Assembly: GCA_937920085.1 (NCBI GenBank)
Contig: CALETE010000014.1
Location: forward strand, 1-29,773
Origin: an uncultured Alphaproteobacteria bacterium
GTDB lineage: Bacteria; Pseudomonadota; Alphaproteobacteria; Caulobacterales; Caulobacteraceae
Length of the DNA: 29,773 nt
Reading direction: 5' to 3'
Shown: positions 16,012 to 24,491 of the stretch, piece after piece
Layout of the letters: the number at the start of each line of letters is the position of its first letter
Position numbering within the stretch: position 1 is the first letter of the stretch
Translations under genes and position numbers: made by a program
The notes under the pieces: model-generated
The model's input: the letters and a program-made list of their open reading frames with translations, nothing else
What the model was told of the DNA's origin: nothing
Database searches by the model: none

Positions 16012-16093
16012 TGGGGACACCGGGAGTCGAACCCGGACGGATTTCTCCGAGCGATTTTAAGTCGCTTGCGTCTACCAATTCCGCCATGTCCCC
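16012..16093 (-). tRNA. tRNA-Leu (anticodon UAA)
   Basis: On the minus strand the acceptor arms GGGGACA (16093-16087) and TGTCCCC pair perfectly, with discriminator A at 16012. The anticodon stem is AGCGA/TCGCT around the loop CTTAAAA, giving UAA. The D-loop contains TTGGTAGACGC, the long variable arm CGGAGAAATCCG marks a class II tRNA, and the T arm is CCGGGTTCGACTCCCGG. The CCA end is not encoded (CGG follows). It reads UUA and possibly UUG codons, which are rare in this genome. Confidence 0.97.
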
Positions 16094-16210
16094 AGGGCTT
16101 CTGAGCCTTAGCGAAACAGGACGGCGGCGTCGATAGGGCGCGAAATGCCGTGGCTGGCTAAATTTGATTTTAGTCGTGGGCTATTAATCTTCGAGAATTA
16201 GGGTGCCCAC

Positions 16211-17842
16211 ATGGTGCCAGCGAAAGATCAACATGATCCGAACCCGACCGTCCGCCTTTTAGGCTTGGCGTTCGCGGGTGCTGATCTTGTTTTTGAGGTC
16301 ACGAATAAGAGTGAAATCACTTTTGCCTTGGGCGCAGCTGAGCGCTTGACGGGGTTCAGTGACACCGCCTTGGTCGGCAAGCGTTGGCAAGAATTGGTCG
16401 CAGATGACGATAGCGACCTGCTAACGGCGCTCCTCAACGGACTTCAAGCGGGAGAACGCCAGGGGCCGCTCCGGGTAACACTGAAGTCCCAAAACCCAAA
16501 CCTTCCTAGCAAGTTCGGCTCGCTTTCAGTCTTCCGCTTGCCGCAATTGGGCGATCGCGTGTCTTGCGCCTTGAGCCTGGGTGCCCCCGGCGGCATGGAC
16601 CAGGTGGGAAGCCAAAGCGGCGCGATGATGTCGACTGACGACTTCTCGAAGGCGGCCACGCAAATGTTGGCAGAGGCAGATCGTGCCGGCCTCGGCCTCC
16701 GCCTCGATCTCATTGAAATGACGGGTCTACAGGCCTCTCTGGCCCAATTACCCCCGGAAGCGGCAGAAAAGGCGCGCCAGCGTATGGCTGCAACCCTTCG
16801 CGCCGACTCCTATGCCGGTTTGGGCGGTGCCGAAATTTCGCAAGATCGCTTCGCCCTTGTGCGTCCGATGTCGTCCTCCAATCAACGTCTCGAGGAACGC
16901 CTTGGCCAAGCCACCGGTGTCGATGTCAAGCCGACCACAACCAAACTCGCGCTGACCGCCGGCTCGGTGTCACAAAATATGCGCGCCATGCGGTATGCCC
17001 TGGACCGTTACCTGGAAGATGGTCCTGTCGCCGCGGCCAAAGGATTCACCGCAACGGTGGAGCAAACCGTCAGAGACACCACCCGGTTCAAGTCGATCCT
17101 TGCCGACAGCGCCTTCCAACTGGCCTATCAGCCCGTGGTATCCTTGCAGGATACAAGCTTGCATCACTTTGAAGCCTTGGCTCGGTTTGAAGCCAATGTC
17201 AGCCCGGCTGACACCATACGTCTGGCCGAAGAGCTTGAGCTGATTTCCGAATTCGATTTCGCCGTTGTTCGGGGGGTCGCGAAGGCGCTGATGACAGCGA
17301 CCAAGGGTACGAAGATTGCCGCAAACATCAGCGGTCACTCGCTCATGCTGCCTCAGTTTTTTGACAACCTCCTGGGTGTATTGGCCCTCACCCCAAGCCT
17401 GCGTCCTCGCATGCTGCTCGAAATCACCGAAACCCGGCTGATCGACGATCTTGACCGCGCAAACCAATTAATTGGCAAACTCAGGGCCGCAGGCCACGTG
17501 GTTTGCCTGGATGATTTCGGTGCCGGTGCGGCATCCCTTGATTATCTGAGAAAGCTGGACGTCGATTTCGTAAAGATCGATGGGCGTTATATTCAAACTA
17601 TGGAGGCGGGATCAAAGGACGCCACCATCGTAAAGCACGTGGTTCAAATGTGTGCCGAACTGGGTATGCAGACCATCGCAGAAATGATCGAGACCCAGGA
17701 AACCGCTGATCTGGTCAAGTCCCTAGGGGTCAATCTTGGCCAGGGCTGGGTCTATGCAAAGGCCCTGCCGACCCCTGTATGGGAGCCAAGTTCTTCGAGC
17801 TCAACCCGGCGCCGTTCCGGCAGCCGCGAGGAATGGGGCTAG
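16211..17842 (+). CDS. PAS-EAL cyclic-di-GMP phosphodiesterase
   Basis: 543 residues, cytoplasmic by appearance (no membrane segment). Residues about 14-120 resemble a PAS sensor (LVFEVTNKSEITFALGAAERLTGF). Residues about 140-270 look like a degenerate GGDEF-type or linker region with no GGDEF motif. Residues about 280-525 are an EAL domain with the catalytic set: EAL at 321-323, Asn in AANISG, Glu in LEITET, Asp434-Asp435 in LDDFGAG, Lys in VKIDG, Glu in IAEMIET and Gln in GQGW. That predicts active hydrolysis of cyclic-di-GMP to pGpG. The C-terminal 20 residues are Ser/Arg-rich and probably unstructured. Stands alone; the next gene (photolyase) is 32 bases downstream in the same direction, so read-through is possible. 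Confidence 0.9.
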   Translation: MVPAKDQHDPNPTVRLLGLAFAGADLVFEVTNKSEITFALGAAERLTGFSDTALVGKRWQELVADDDSDLLTALLNGLQAGERQGPLRVTLKSQNPNLPSKFGSLSVFRLPQLGDRVSCALSLGAPGGMDQVGSQSGAMMSTDDFSKAATQMLAEADRAGLGLRLDLIEMTGLQASLAQLPPEAAEKARQRMAATLRADSYAGLGGAEISQDRFALVRPMSSSNQRLEERLGQATGVDVKPTTTKLALTAGSVSQNMRAMRYALDRYLEDGPVAAAKGFTATVEQTVRDTTRFKSILADSAFQLAYQPVVSLQDTSLHHFEALARFEANVSPADTIRLAEELELISEFDFAVVRGVAKALMTATKGTKIAANISGHSLMLPQFFDNLLGVLALTPSLRPRMLLEITETRLIDDLDRANQLIGKLRAAGHVVCLDDFGAGAASLDYLRKLDVDFVKIDGRYIQTMEAGSKDATIVKHVVQMCAELGMQTIAEMIETQETADLVKSLGVNLGQGWVYAKALPTPVWEPSSSSSTRRRSGSREEWG

Positions 17843-17874
17843 ATTAAACCCGCGCCTTCGCACATGGAACGGAT

Positions 17875-19308
17875 ATGCATCCTGTCCTGCTTTGGTTTCG
17901 GCGCGACCTGCGCCTGTCCGACAATCCGGCCCTTGCCGCAGCGCTGAAATCACAGCGCCCTATCCTGCCGATCTACATCCTAGATGAAACCCCGGGATTG
18001 AGGCCCTTGGGGGCGGCGTCCCGTTGGTGGCTTGATAAATCCTTGAAGGCCCTTGGGGATGACCTTCAGTCGCGGGGCTCACGACTGCTACTGCGGCGAG
18101 GCGTTGCTGCAGACATCTTGGCCGACCTGGTTCAAGATACCGGGGCTGTTGACCTTTTTTTCAATGCTATATTCGAACCTAAGACCGAGCAGCGAGACCG
18201 CGATCTAGCAAGGCGTTTGGATCAGACAAATTGCAAAGCCCACCGGTTCAATGGCGGTCACTTGCTTTCGTCAGATCTTCCACTCACCAAAACGGGCGGT
18301 AGCTACAGCGTCTTCACCCCCTATTGGCGGGCGGCGCGTGGGCATATCGATGCGGGTCTGCATGTTCCCGCCCCCGATACCCTTGTGCGACCCGAGCATT
18401 GGCCTGCCTCAGAGTCGCTAGCTTCTTGGACCCTGCATCCCTCAAAACCCGATTGGTCAGGGGGCTTTTCAGATTGGAGCCCGGGTGAAGCCGCAGCATC
18501 CAATCGCCTCACAGACTTCGTCGATCAAGGCCTCTCAACCTATAGCCAGGATCGAGATGTCCCCTCTGTGGTGGGCACCTCGCGACTGTCGCCGCATCTG
18601 GCGTTTGGCGAAATCAGTCCAAAGGCCTGTTGGCGGGCCGCTGTCTCAGCCACCCACCGGGCCACCGTGCCGGAGACGCAGGCCGAAAAATTCCTCGCAG
18701 AGCTTGGATGGCGTGAGTTCAACACCCAGATCGCAAGCCGGCATAAAGACCTAGCCCTAATCAATTTCAATTCAGCCTTTGATCGCTTTACCTGGCGCGA
18801 CGATCCCGACGGGTTTCGAGCATGGACCCGGGGCGAGACGGGCTATCCCATCGTCGATGCTGGCATGCGTCAGCTCTGGAAAACGGGCTGGATGCATAAC
18901 CGAGTCCGTATGGTCGTTGCCTCCTTCCTGACCAAGCATTTGATGATCGATTGGCGTCTGGGGGAACAATGGTTCTGGGACACACTCGTGGATGCTGATC
19001 TGGCATCCAATCCTGGCAATTGGCAGTGGGTTGCTGGATCAGGCGCCGACGCCGCGCCCTATTTCAGGATCTTCAGCCCCATGGCCCAGGGCGCGAAATT
19101 TGATCCGGCTGGTCACTATGTCAGTCGATGGGTTCCTGAATTGCGCCGACTGCCAGCAAAGCTGATCCACAGCCCCTGGCTGGCACCCCCTGAAATCCTG
19201 TCCCGCGCCAATGTTAGGCTTGGCTTCGACTACCCGGCCCCGATCGTCGACCATGACCTCGCCCGAAAGCGTGCCTTGGAGGGCTATGCCAAACTGAAAG
19301 CGCCGTAA
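17875..19308 (+). CDS. phrB: Deoxyribodipyrimidine photolyase (class I, CPD)
   Basis: 477 residues, standard length. The N-terminal antenna domain opens with VLLWFRRDLRLSDNPAL; the FAD domain shows STYSQDRDVPSVVGTSRLSPHLAFGEISP, LGWREFN, WTRGETGYPIVDAGMRQLWKTGWMHNRVRM, then LASNPGNWQWVAGSGADAAPYFRIFSP. The Asn-Trp-x-Trp segment and spaced Trp residues are consistent with the photoreduction triad. The enzyme splits cyclobutane pyrimidine dimers using blue light with FAD and a second chromophore. The ATG at 17875 gives the antenna strand its normal beginning. A strong hairpin lies just after the stop. A cryptochrome role cannot be excluded, but the sequence looks like a standard CPD photolyase. 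Confidence 0.95.
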   Translation: MHPVLLWFRRDLRLSDNPALAAALKSQRPILPIYILDETPGLRPLGAASRWWLDKSLKALGDDLQSRGSRLLLRRGVAADILADLVQDTGAVDLFFNAIFEPKTEQRDRDLARRLDQTNCKAHRFNGGHLLSSDLPLTKTGGSYSVFTPYWRAARGHIDAGLHVPAPDTLVRPEHWPASESLASWTLHPSKPDWSGGFSDWSPGEAAASNRLTDFVDQGLSTYSQDRDVPSVVGTSRLSPHLAFGEISPKACWRAAVSATHRATVPETQAEKFLAELGWREFNTQIASRHKDLALINFNSAFDRFTWRDDPDGFRAWTRGETGYPIVDAGMRQLWKTGWMHNRVRMVVASFLTKHLMIDWRLGEQWFWDTLVDADLASNPGNWQWVAGSGADAAPYFRIFSPMAQGAKFDPAGHYVSRWVPELRRLPAKLIHSPWLAPPEILSRANVRLGFDYPAPIVDHDLARKRALEGYAKLKAP

Positions 19309-19312
19309 CCGG

Positions 19313-19331
19313 CGATCCTCTTAGAGGATCG
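19313..19331 (+). terminator. 8-bp hairpin directly after the photolyase gene
   Basis: CGATCCTC (19313-19320) and GAGGATCG (19324-19331) form a perfect stem with a TTA loop, four bases after the photolyase stop. No U-run follows, so it is a Rho-dependent-type or transcript-stabilising end by inference. Confidence 0.55.
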
Positions 19332-19399
19332 TCTGAATGCGGGCCAGTGTCTCGTCCTAGCACCTGATCCCTATGGATCTGACCATGATCCAGCAAACC

Positions 19400-19425
19400 T
19401 ATCAGACCTTACATTTTTTCTGATA
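19400..19425. promoter_or_regulatory. Inverted repeat before the YeiH-family gene
   Basis: TATCAG (19400-19405) and CTGATA (19420-19425) flank a T-rich centre, about 40 bases before the start codon. A possible operator; the nearby winged-helix regulator or a LysR-type regulator elsewhere could bind. Short arms, so low weight. Confidence 0.3.
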
Positions 19426-19463
19426 CCTCTGATCCCCGTATTGGATTCGGAGACAGATGGGCA

Positions 19464-20561
19464 ATGGCAAGTGACCTGGACACAGATGCGGCGCAGGCCC
19501 ATGCCATGTTTCGGTCCTTCGACGGCATGGAGGGCGTGCCTGATCTTACCCACTTGCCTCCGCGCAAACGGACCCTTCAGGATGTTTTTGGTGCCGTCTA
19601 TCCAGGCGTTATCGTCGCCTTGACCATTGGCACTGCGGCGACCTGGCTGTCACAGCACTATGGCGCGCCGGTCATGCTATTTTCACTCCTCATCGGCATG
19701 GCCTTTCACTTCCTCCATGAAGAAGGCCGATGCGTCGCTGGCATCGAATTTTCGTCCAAGGCCATACTGCGCCTGGGCGTCGCCCTCTTGGGAGCCAGGG
19801 TCACAGCAGCCCAAATCATCAGCCTTGGTCCGGCACCCATCCTGATGGTGATTGGAGGCGTGATTTCCACAGTGGGGCTCGGCCTTTTACTGGCACCTCG
19901 CCTTGGGCGGTCGCGCGCATTTGGCGTTTTATCAGGGGGTGCCGTCGCGATCTGTGGTGCCTCGGCAGCCTTGGCCATCGCCTCTGTGCTGCCCAGAACC
20001 AAGGATAGCGAGCGAGACACAATTCTGACCGTCGTCACCGTAACCGCACTCTCTACGGTGGCCATGATCCTTTACCCAATTCTTGCGCACAAGCTTGGGC
20101 TGACAGACAGTCAGGCAGGGGTTTTTCTAGGCGGTACCATTCACGATGTGGCCCAGGTGGTGGGCGCAGGAGTGTCGTTCTCACCAGCAGCGGGTGACGT
20201 CGCCACCTATGTCAAGCTCTTGCGGGTAGCGATGCTGGCACCGGTGGTCTTTGGCATCTCAATTGTCGCAGCAAGATCCACAGCAGGGGTTAGTGCAGGA
20301 AAAATCCCCATGCCACCCTTATTTCTGATTGGGTTTGCCGCCTTGGTGGCCATCAATAGCATTGGCTTCATTCCAAAGCCTGTCGGCGCTTTTACCAAGG
20401 ATTTTTCCAGCTGGTGCTTGGTCACAGCCATTGCGGCTCTGGGCATGAAGACCTCATTCAAGGATGTGGCCGCCGTGGGATGGCGGCCCATTGCCATGAT
20501 GGTCGCTGAAACCGCCTGGATATGCGTCTTCGTTTTAACCGCTGTCCTATTGTCCCGCTGA
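19464..20561 (+). CDS. YeiH-family putative sulfate/anion exporter
   Basis: 365 residues with about ten hydrophobic segments and the UPF0324/Cons_hypoth698 motifs: LRLGVALLGARVT (107-119), SGGAVAICGASAALAIASVLP, FLGGTIHDVAQVVGAG and ALGMKTSF near the end. The family is annotated as putative sulfate exporters; experimental support is thin. The first 40 residues are hydrophilic and not conserved. The ATG at 19464 has GGAGA about 11 bases upstream; a later ATG (residue 15) is also possible. It converges with the winged-helix regulator, whose stop lies 45 bases away. Confidence 0.88.
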   Translation: MASDLDTDAAQAHAMFRSFDGMEGVPDLTHLPPRKRTLQDVFGAVYPGVIVALTIGTAATWLSQHYGAPVMLFSLLIGMAFHFLHEEGRCVAGIEFSSKAILRLGVALLGARVTAAQIISLGPAPILMVIGGVISTVGLGLLLAPRLGRSRAFGVLSGGAVAICGASAALAIASVLPRTKDSERDTILTVVTVTALSTVAMILYPILAHKLGLTDSQAGVFLGGTIHDVAQVVGAGVSFSPAAGDVATYVKLLRVAMLAPVVFGISIVAARSTAGVSAGKIPMPPLFLIGFAALVAINSIGFIPKPVGAFTKDFSSWCLVTAIAALGMKTSFKDVAAVGWRPIAMMVAETAWICVFVLTAVLLSR

Positions 20562-20606
20562 GGGTGGTTCAGCCTGCCGTTTCGCTTAGCGCGATAAAAT
20601 AGGCCG

Positions 20607-21050
20607 CTACGAAACGATATCTTCCAAGATAGAGGAGCGATGGGCGTCTCGCACCAGGGCCCGCACCGCTGTGCGGCATTCAGCGCCTAATGCCAAGAAA
20701 TCCGCGCGCCGGAGGATATCTGCTGAAACCACAACGCCATTGCGGCCCACGCGCACACAATAGCCATCCGCCACCAACTGATTCACCCGCCGTCGGACAG
20801 TTTCGTAGGATAGTCCCAGGGAGTCGGCGATCCGTAACACGCTAATCGGACGTCGTTCAGAATCCAGAAAGACGCCATCTGCAGCCGTGTATTCGCTGAG
20901 GGCCCAGGCAGGCAGGTGATGCACATTGGCCCGTAGGATGGCCAGAAACACGACACCATTCAGGACATCGCCGCCAAAGACGTCCAGCAATCCTGACATC
21001 ATTCTTAGAAAGAGATCAGCCGCCAACTGCATGGCTTGGTTCTGAGCCAC
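20607..21050 (-). CDS. Small winged-helix transcriptional regulator
   Basis: About 147 residues from the GTG at 21050, which has AAAGGA four bases upstream; a TTG at 21104 in the same frame would add 18 residues but has poorer ribosome-binding context. A C-terminal helix-turn-helix with wing is visible: RPISVLRIADSLGLSYETVRRRVNQLVADGYCVRVGRNGVVVS, in the style of GntR/Crp output domains. The N-terminal half is largely hydrophobic-helical (FLRMMSGLLDVFGGDVLNGVVFLAILRANVHHL) and may be a dimerisation or ligand domain; I do not recognise it. Related proteins in sphingomonads and caulobacters are simply annotated as HTH proteins. It could control YeiH or the GST, but this is a guess. Confidence 0.75.
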   Translation of the reverse strand: MAQNQAMQLAADLFLRMMSGLLDVFGGDVLNGVVFLAILRANVHHLPAWALSEYTAADGVFLDSERRPISVLRIADSLGLSYETVRRRVNQLVADGYCVRVGRNGVVVSADILRRADFLALGAECRTAVRALVRDAHRSSILEDIVS

Positions 21051-21183
21051 GGTGTCCTTTTCGCGCGATATTTCAGGCAGGATTTGCAAGGGATGCAACC
21101 ACAATGTGACTCATCCAGTCTGGTGTAACGCCCCCAAGCGCGCCTTGATCTGAGTCATTTCCATTCGACCGCAAACCTCCGGT

Positions 21184-21819
21184 TTAGGACTTGGCGGCCG
21201 ACTCCCAGGCTCGAAATTCGGGAGTTTCTAGCAGGCGAGCGGCATATGATGCCGCCTGACCGTCTGTATCGCCGGCCGTGGTCAGGTCGATCTGGTAGGT
21301 GCGGAAACGGGTCGCAACGGGAATGAAGAACGCGTCGGCAATGCTCCAGTCACCCAAAAGAAATGGACCACCGGTCTGATCCAACAGTGAGCGCCAAATC
21401 TGAACAATGCGGGCGACATTATCCTGGCAAGCTTGGGAAATGTCCTTGGTGAAGGGGGCTACACAAAGATCCATTGGGCATTCCGAGCGGAGGGCACCGA
21501 ACCCAGAATGCATTTCAGAGGCTGCAGATCGGCCAAGCGCCCTCAAGGCCAAATCCCGAGGCCATAGCTGCGCCTCCGGGAACCTGTCGTTCAAAAATTC
21601 GCAGATGGCGAGAGAGTCGACGATTTGCAGTCCGTCTGTCTTCAGGACTGGGACCAATCCAGATGGCGAATGCGGCAGGATTGCTGCCCGGGTCATATTA
21701 TCTTCCTGGCGAAGCGGGATGAGGGTTTCGGTAAATTCAACCCCCGCACGCTTCAGCACCAACCAAGGACGCAAAGACCAGGTCGACCAAGCCTGAGTTC
21801 CAATTACCAATTCCATCAT
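21184..21819 (-). CDS. Glutathione S-transferase family protein
   Basis: About 211 residues with the GST layout: thioredoxin-like N-terminus ELVIGTQAWSTWSLRPWLVLKRAG, cis-Pro loop GLVPVLKTDGLQIVDSLAICEFL (glutathione-binding) and a helical C-terminal domain with the N-capping box FLLGDWSIADAFFIPVATRF. The WSLRPW segment holds the Ser expected to activate glutathione in this Ser-type group. Possible starts are GTG 21822, ATG 21819 and ATG 21816; none has a strong Shine-Dalgarno. Substrate cannot be inferred. It is divergent from the MFS gene with a 105-base gap, so they may share control, for example in detoxification. Confidence 0.9.
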   Translation of the reverse strand: MMELVIGTQAWSTWSLRPWLVLKRAGVEFTETLIPLRQEDNMTRAAILPHSPSGLVPVLKTDGLQIVDSLAICEFLNDRFPEAQLWPRDLALRALGRSAASEMHSGFGALRSECPMDLCVAPFTKDISQACQDNVARIVQIWRSLLDQTGGPFLLGDWSIADAFFIPVATRFRTYQIDLTTAGDTDGQAASYAARLLETPEFRAWESAAKS

Positions 21820-21850
21820 CACACCCGCAGATTCATAGCCCTAGGAGGCT

Positions 21851-21866
21851 CTCGCCTCTTGGCGAG
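21851..21866 (+). promoter_or_regulatory. Hairpin in the leader of the MFS gene
   Basis: CTCGCC (21851-21856), loop TCTT, GGCGAG (21861-21866): a perfect 6-bp GC-rich stem about 60 bases before the MFS start, between divergent genes. It could be a leader hairpin, an attenuator or an operator. No U-run follows. Confidence 0.35.
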
Positions 21867-21924
21867 GAAACAAAACCAACGTCTACTAGGCAAAAGATAT
21901 AAAAGTTTAGAGAGGAAACTGCGA

Positions 21925-23307
21925 ATGTCCGAGGCTTCCGCCCCGGCGCCCTACGGTGCCGCTATATCTGACGGAACTCTAGCTTCAGAAGACACCCCAG
22001 CCGTTCCATTGGTTTCAGCGTCCTATCGACGCTACGCCCTGGTGGTCTTGCTTGCCGTCTACACAGTCAATTTTCTGGACAGGCAGGTGGTGACCATTCT
22101 GGCAGAGCCGATCAAGAATGACCTGCATATCCACGATTGGCAGATCGGGCTGATGACTGGGTTCGCCTTTGCCGTCTTCTACACCTTTCTCGGACTCCCC
22201 ATTGCGCGGTTAGCAGAGTCTTTTAATCGGGTCTGGATCATTGCCGGGTCCCTGACGGTCTGGAGCGGATTCACCATCGCTTGCGGGAATGCGGCAAACT
22301 TCGTTCAGTTGATCCTTGCGCGGGTTGGCGTGGGGGTTGGGGAAGCCGGTTGTACCCCGACGTCCCATTCTCTCATCACCGACTATGTGCCGAAAGATAA
22401 ACGCGCTTCAGCTCTTGCCTTCTTTTCAATTGGGACGCCGCTCGGCGGTCTTTTGGGCACCACCCTCGGCGGCGTTATGTCTGATGCCTGGGGCTGGCGA
22501 ACTGCCTTTCTCATGGCTGGTATTCCCGGGTTGATTCTCACCGTCATCGTGCTGGCAACGATGAAGGAGCCCCGCAAGCAGATCGCTGCCGATGCTGTTC
22601 GACACGTCCCCGGCAAGGGGCATTTCGGTACGACTCTCAAATACCTGTCGCAAAAGCGCACCTTTTGGTTTGTCGCCTTCGCCGCCGCGACCCAGGCCTT
22701 CATCGGCTATGGCAACGGCCCCTTTGTCGCGTCTTTCTATTTTCGAAATCACGCGGCTGAAGTCGCGCAGATGGCAGCGCACTTCGGTTTGAAATCCGCT
22801 GGATTTTTGGGCCTCGCATTGGGTCTGCTTGGTGGGATTTCCGGCATTGCCTCCAGTTGGATTGGCGGTTGGCTGGCCGATCGTGCCGCCAAACGCGATT
22901 TGCGGGCTTATATGAGCGTGCCGGCGATAGCCGCTATCATTTCTCCGGTCTTTGCTTGGGGGGTCTATCTCAATCCGACGGCGGTCGGGGCCTTAGCCAT
23001 GATGCTGATCCCAGGCCTTTTGGGCTCGCTGTGGTACGGACCCGTTTATGCGTCTGGTCAGGGCTTAGTTCCGCCCCACATGCGGGCGACGGCGGCCTCA
23101 TTACTGCTCTTTATCATCAATCTGGTCGGTCTTGGCCTGGGTCCTCTGGCTGTTGGGGCCCTCTCCGACGTCCTGGCGGGGCCAATGCATATGGGCTCTG
23201 CCGATGGCGTTCGCTGGGCACTGATCGCCTCATCCTCCTGCACCCTCATTGCAGCTTTTCTCTTCTGGCAAGCGCGTAAGACAATTCGCGAGGAGATGGT
23301 CAGCTAA
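21925..23307 (+). CDS. Spinster-like MFS transporter
   Basis: 460 residues with about 12 membrane segments. Spinster-type MFS features: YALVVLLAVYTVNFLDRQVVTILAEPIK (about 37-64), DWQIGLMTGFAFAVFYTFLGLPIARLAESFNR (the motif A region), RVGVGVGEAGCTPTSHSLI and a second half with GGWLADRAAKRD. Its N-terminal 30 residues are hydrophilic. The true start is ATG 21925, with AGAGGA eight bases upstream; an open frame continues upstream to 21625 but overlaps the GST gene antisense and has no family match. Substrates of bacterial spinster proteins are mostly unknown. A tripartite efflux pair (adaptor and outer-membrane factor) follows after 115 bases. Confidence 0.92.
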   Translation: MSEASAPAPYGAAISDGTLASEDTPAVPLVSASYRRYALVVLLAVYTVNFLDRQVVTILAEPIKNDLHIHDWQIGLMTGFAFAVFYTFLGLPIARLAESFNRVWIIAGSLTVWSGFTIACGNAANFVQLILARVGVGVGEAGCTPTSHSLITDYVPKDKRASALAFFSIGTPLGGLLGTTLGGVMSDAWGWRTAFLMAGIPGLILTVIVLATMKEPRKQIAADAVRHVPGKGHFGTTLKYLSQKRTFWFVAFAAATQAFIGYGNGPFVASFYFRNHAAEVAQMAAHFGLKSAGFLGLALGLLGGISGIASSWIGGWLADRAAKRDLRAYMSVPAIAAIISPVFAWGVYLNPTAVGALAMMLIPGLLGSLWYGPVYASGQGLVPPHMRATAASLLLFIINLVGLGLGPLAVGALSDVLAGPMHMGSADGVRWALIASSSCTLIAAFLFWQARKTIREEMVS

Positions 23308-23372
23308 CACATTGAATTTGGACATTGCCCTTACCCAAAGGCATCCCCTATCAGACTCCTAGGTTCGCGATC

Positions 23373-23389
23373 TGCCCGTGATTTGGGCA
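23373..23389. promoter_or_regulatory. Inverted repeat upstream of the adaptor gene
   Basis: TGCCC (23373-23377) and GGGCA (23385-23389) around a 7-base centre, about 35 bases before the adaptor start, in the 115-base gap after the MFS gene. Could be an operator for a separate promoter. Short arms. Confidence 0.25.
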
Positions 23390-23422
23390 TTCTAGAGACG
23401 ATTTGAAAAAAGGACGGCTCCA

Positions 23423-24487
23423 TTGAGCGACACGACGGGCCAATCGGCAAAAGGTCTGGAGGCCGAAGACGGCTGGGCACGCCGCTATCGGTGGCCTCTG
23501 ATTTTTGGCGGTCCAATCCTGATTATTCTGGCTGGCATATACCTAACTATGACCGGTGGGCGCTATGAGACGACTGACGACGCCTATGTAGACATTGCCA
23601 AAGCTCCCGTTGCGGCCAGCGTAGCAGGACGGGTCGTGGAGGTTTATGTAAGGGAAAATCAGTCTGTTAAGGCTGGTCAACCTCTCTTCAAGTTGGATAG
23701 CCGGGACTCTCAGGTCGGCGCTGCTCAGGCACAGGCGCAGTACGCACAGGCGCTTCTTCAGGTCCAAAACCTGAAAGCAACCTATGGTCGGGAGTTGGCT
23801 AACCTAGACGCCGTAAAGGCGACAGCAGCCTTCACCGCAAGAGAAGCCACCCGTCAAAAGGACCTCGCCGCGGCAGGTGTCTCATCCCAGGCCCAAGCTG
23901 CAGAGGCGGGTCATGCGGCTCAGCTTGCTGCTGATGCAGTCAAGATCGCTGAGCAGACCACTGCGGCCGCGCGGGCGAATTTGAACGGGAACCCAAACCT
24001 TCCACCCGAAAGTCAGCCCGCAGCCATGGCGGCCCGGGCGCAATTGGACAAGGCCAAGCTGATCCAATCCTACAGCGTCGTGATCGCTCCGGTGGCTGGG
24101 ACGGTGACCCGGGTTGAGCAGCTACAGCCTGGTGCCTATGTGAACGCTGCGCAGACGGTCTTCTGGCTCGTCTCAGGCCAGGCCTGGATCGACGCAAATT
24201 TCAAAGAAAGTCAGCTTGCCAAAATGAAGATCGGGCAACCGGCTGAAATCAAAGTGGACGCCTATGCAGGCGGAAAACTAAAGGGCCATGTCTCAAGTTT
24301 CAGCCCCGCCACGGGGCAGGCCTTTTCGCCAATACCTGCGCAAAATGCGACGGGAAATTGGGTTAAGGTCATTCAACGCCTCCCAGTCCGTATCGAATTT
24401 GATGCGCCACCACCGGCCATGGCGGGGCGCGGAGGCCTGTCGGCCCAGGTCAAGGTCGACTTGCGCCCTGCGCCGGGCACCCGTTAG
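23423..24487 (+). CDS. HlyD/EmrA-family membrane-fusion (adaptor) protein
   Basis: 354 residues: one membrane segment (about 26-44, WPLIFGGPILIILAGIYLTM), the signature TTDDAYVDIAKAPVAASVAGRVVEVYVRENQSVKAGQPLFKLD of the lipoyl-like domain, a long Ala/Gln-rich coiled coil (about 98-205), then VIAPVAGTVTRVEQLQPGAYV and a C-terminal beta domain with WIDANFKESQLAKMKIGQPAEIKVDAY. This is the EmrA type that links an inner-membrane MFS pump to an outer-membrane channel. The start is TTG at 23423 with AGGA eight bases upstream; no ATG lies nearby that retains the N-terminal segment. The outer-membrane factor follows four bases after the stop. The usual EmrB (14-segment) partner is not in the window. 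Confidence 0.92.
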   Translation: MSDTTGQSAKGLEAEDGWARRYRWPLIFGGPILIILAGIYLTMTGGRYETTDDAYVDIAKAPVAASVAGRVVEVYVRENQSVKAGQPLFKLDSRDSQVGAAQAQAQYAQALLQVQNLKATYGRELANLDAVKATAAFTAREATRQKDLAAAGVSSQAQAAEAGHAAQLAADAVKIAEQTTAAARANLNGNPNLPPESQPAAMAARAQLDKAKLIQSYSVVIAPVAGTVTRVEQLQPGAYVNAAQTVFWLVSGQAWIDANFKESQLAKMKIGQPAEIKVDAYAGGKLKGHVSSFSPATGQAFSPIPAQNATGNWVKVIQRLPVRIEFDAPPPAMAGRGGLSAQVKVDLRPAPGTR

Positions 24488-24491
24488 CCCC

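Noticed and set aside
16012..16093. tRNA-Leu as a possible integration site for a mobile element
   Set aside because: No integrase, no duplicated 3' tRNA fragment and no phage genes are seen on either side; neighbours are ordinary chromosomal genes.
21625..21924. Long N-terminal extension of the MFS protein
   Set aside because: It lies antisense over the GST gene, has no family match, and ATG 21925 has a good ribosome-binding site at the expected distance.
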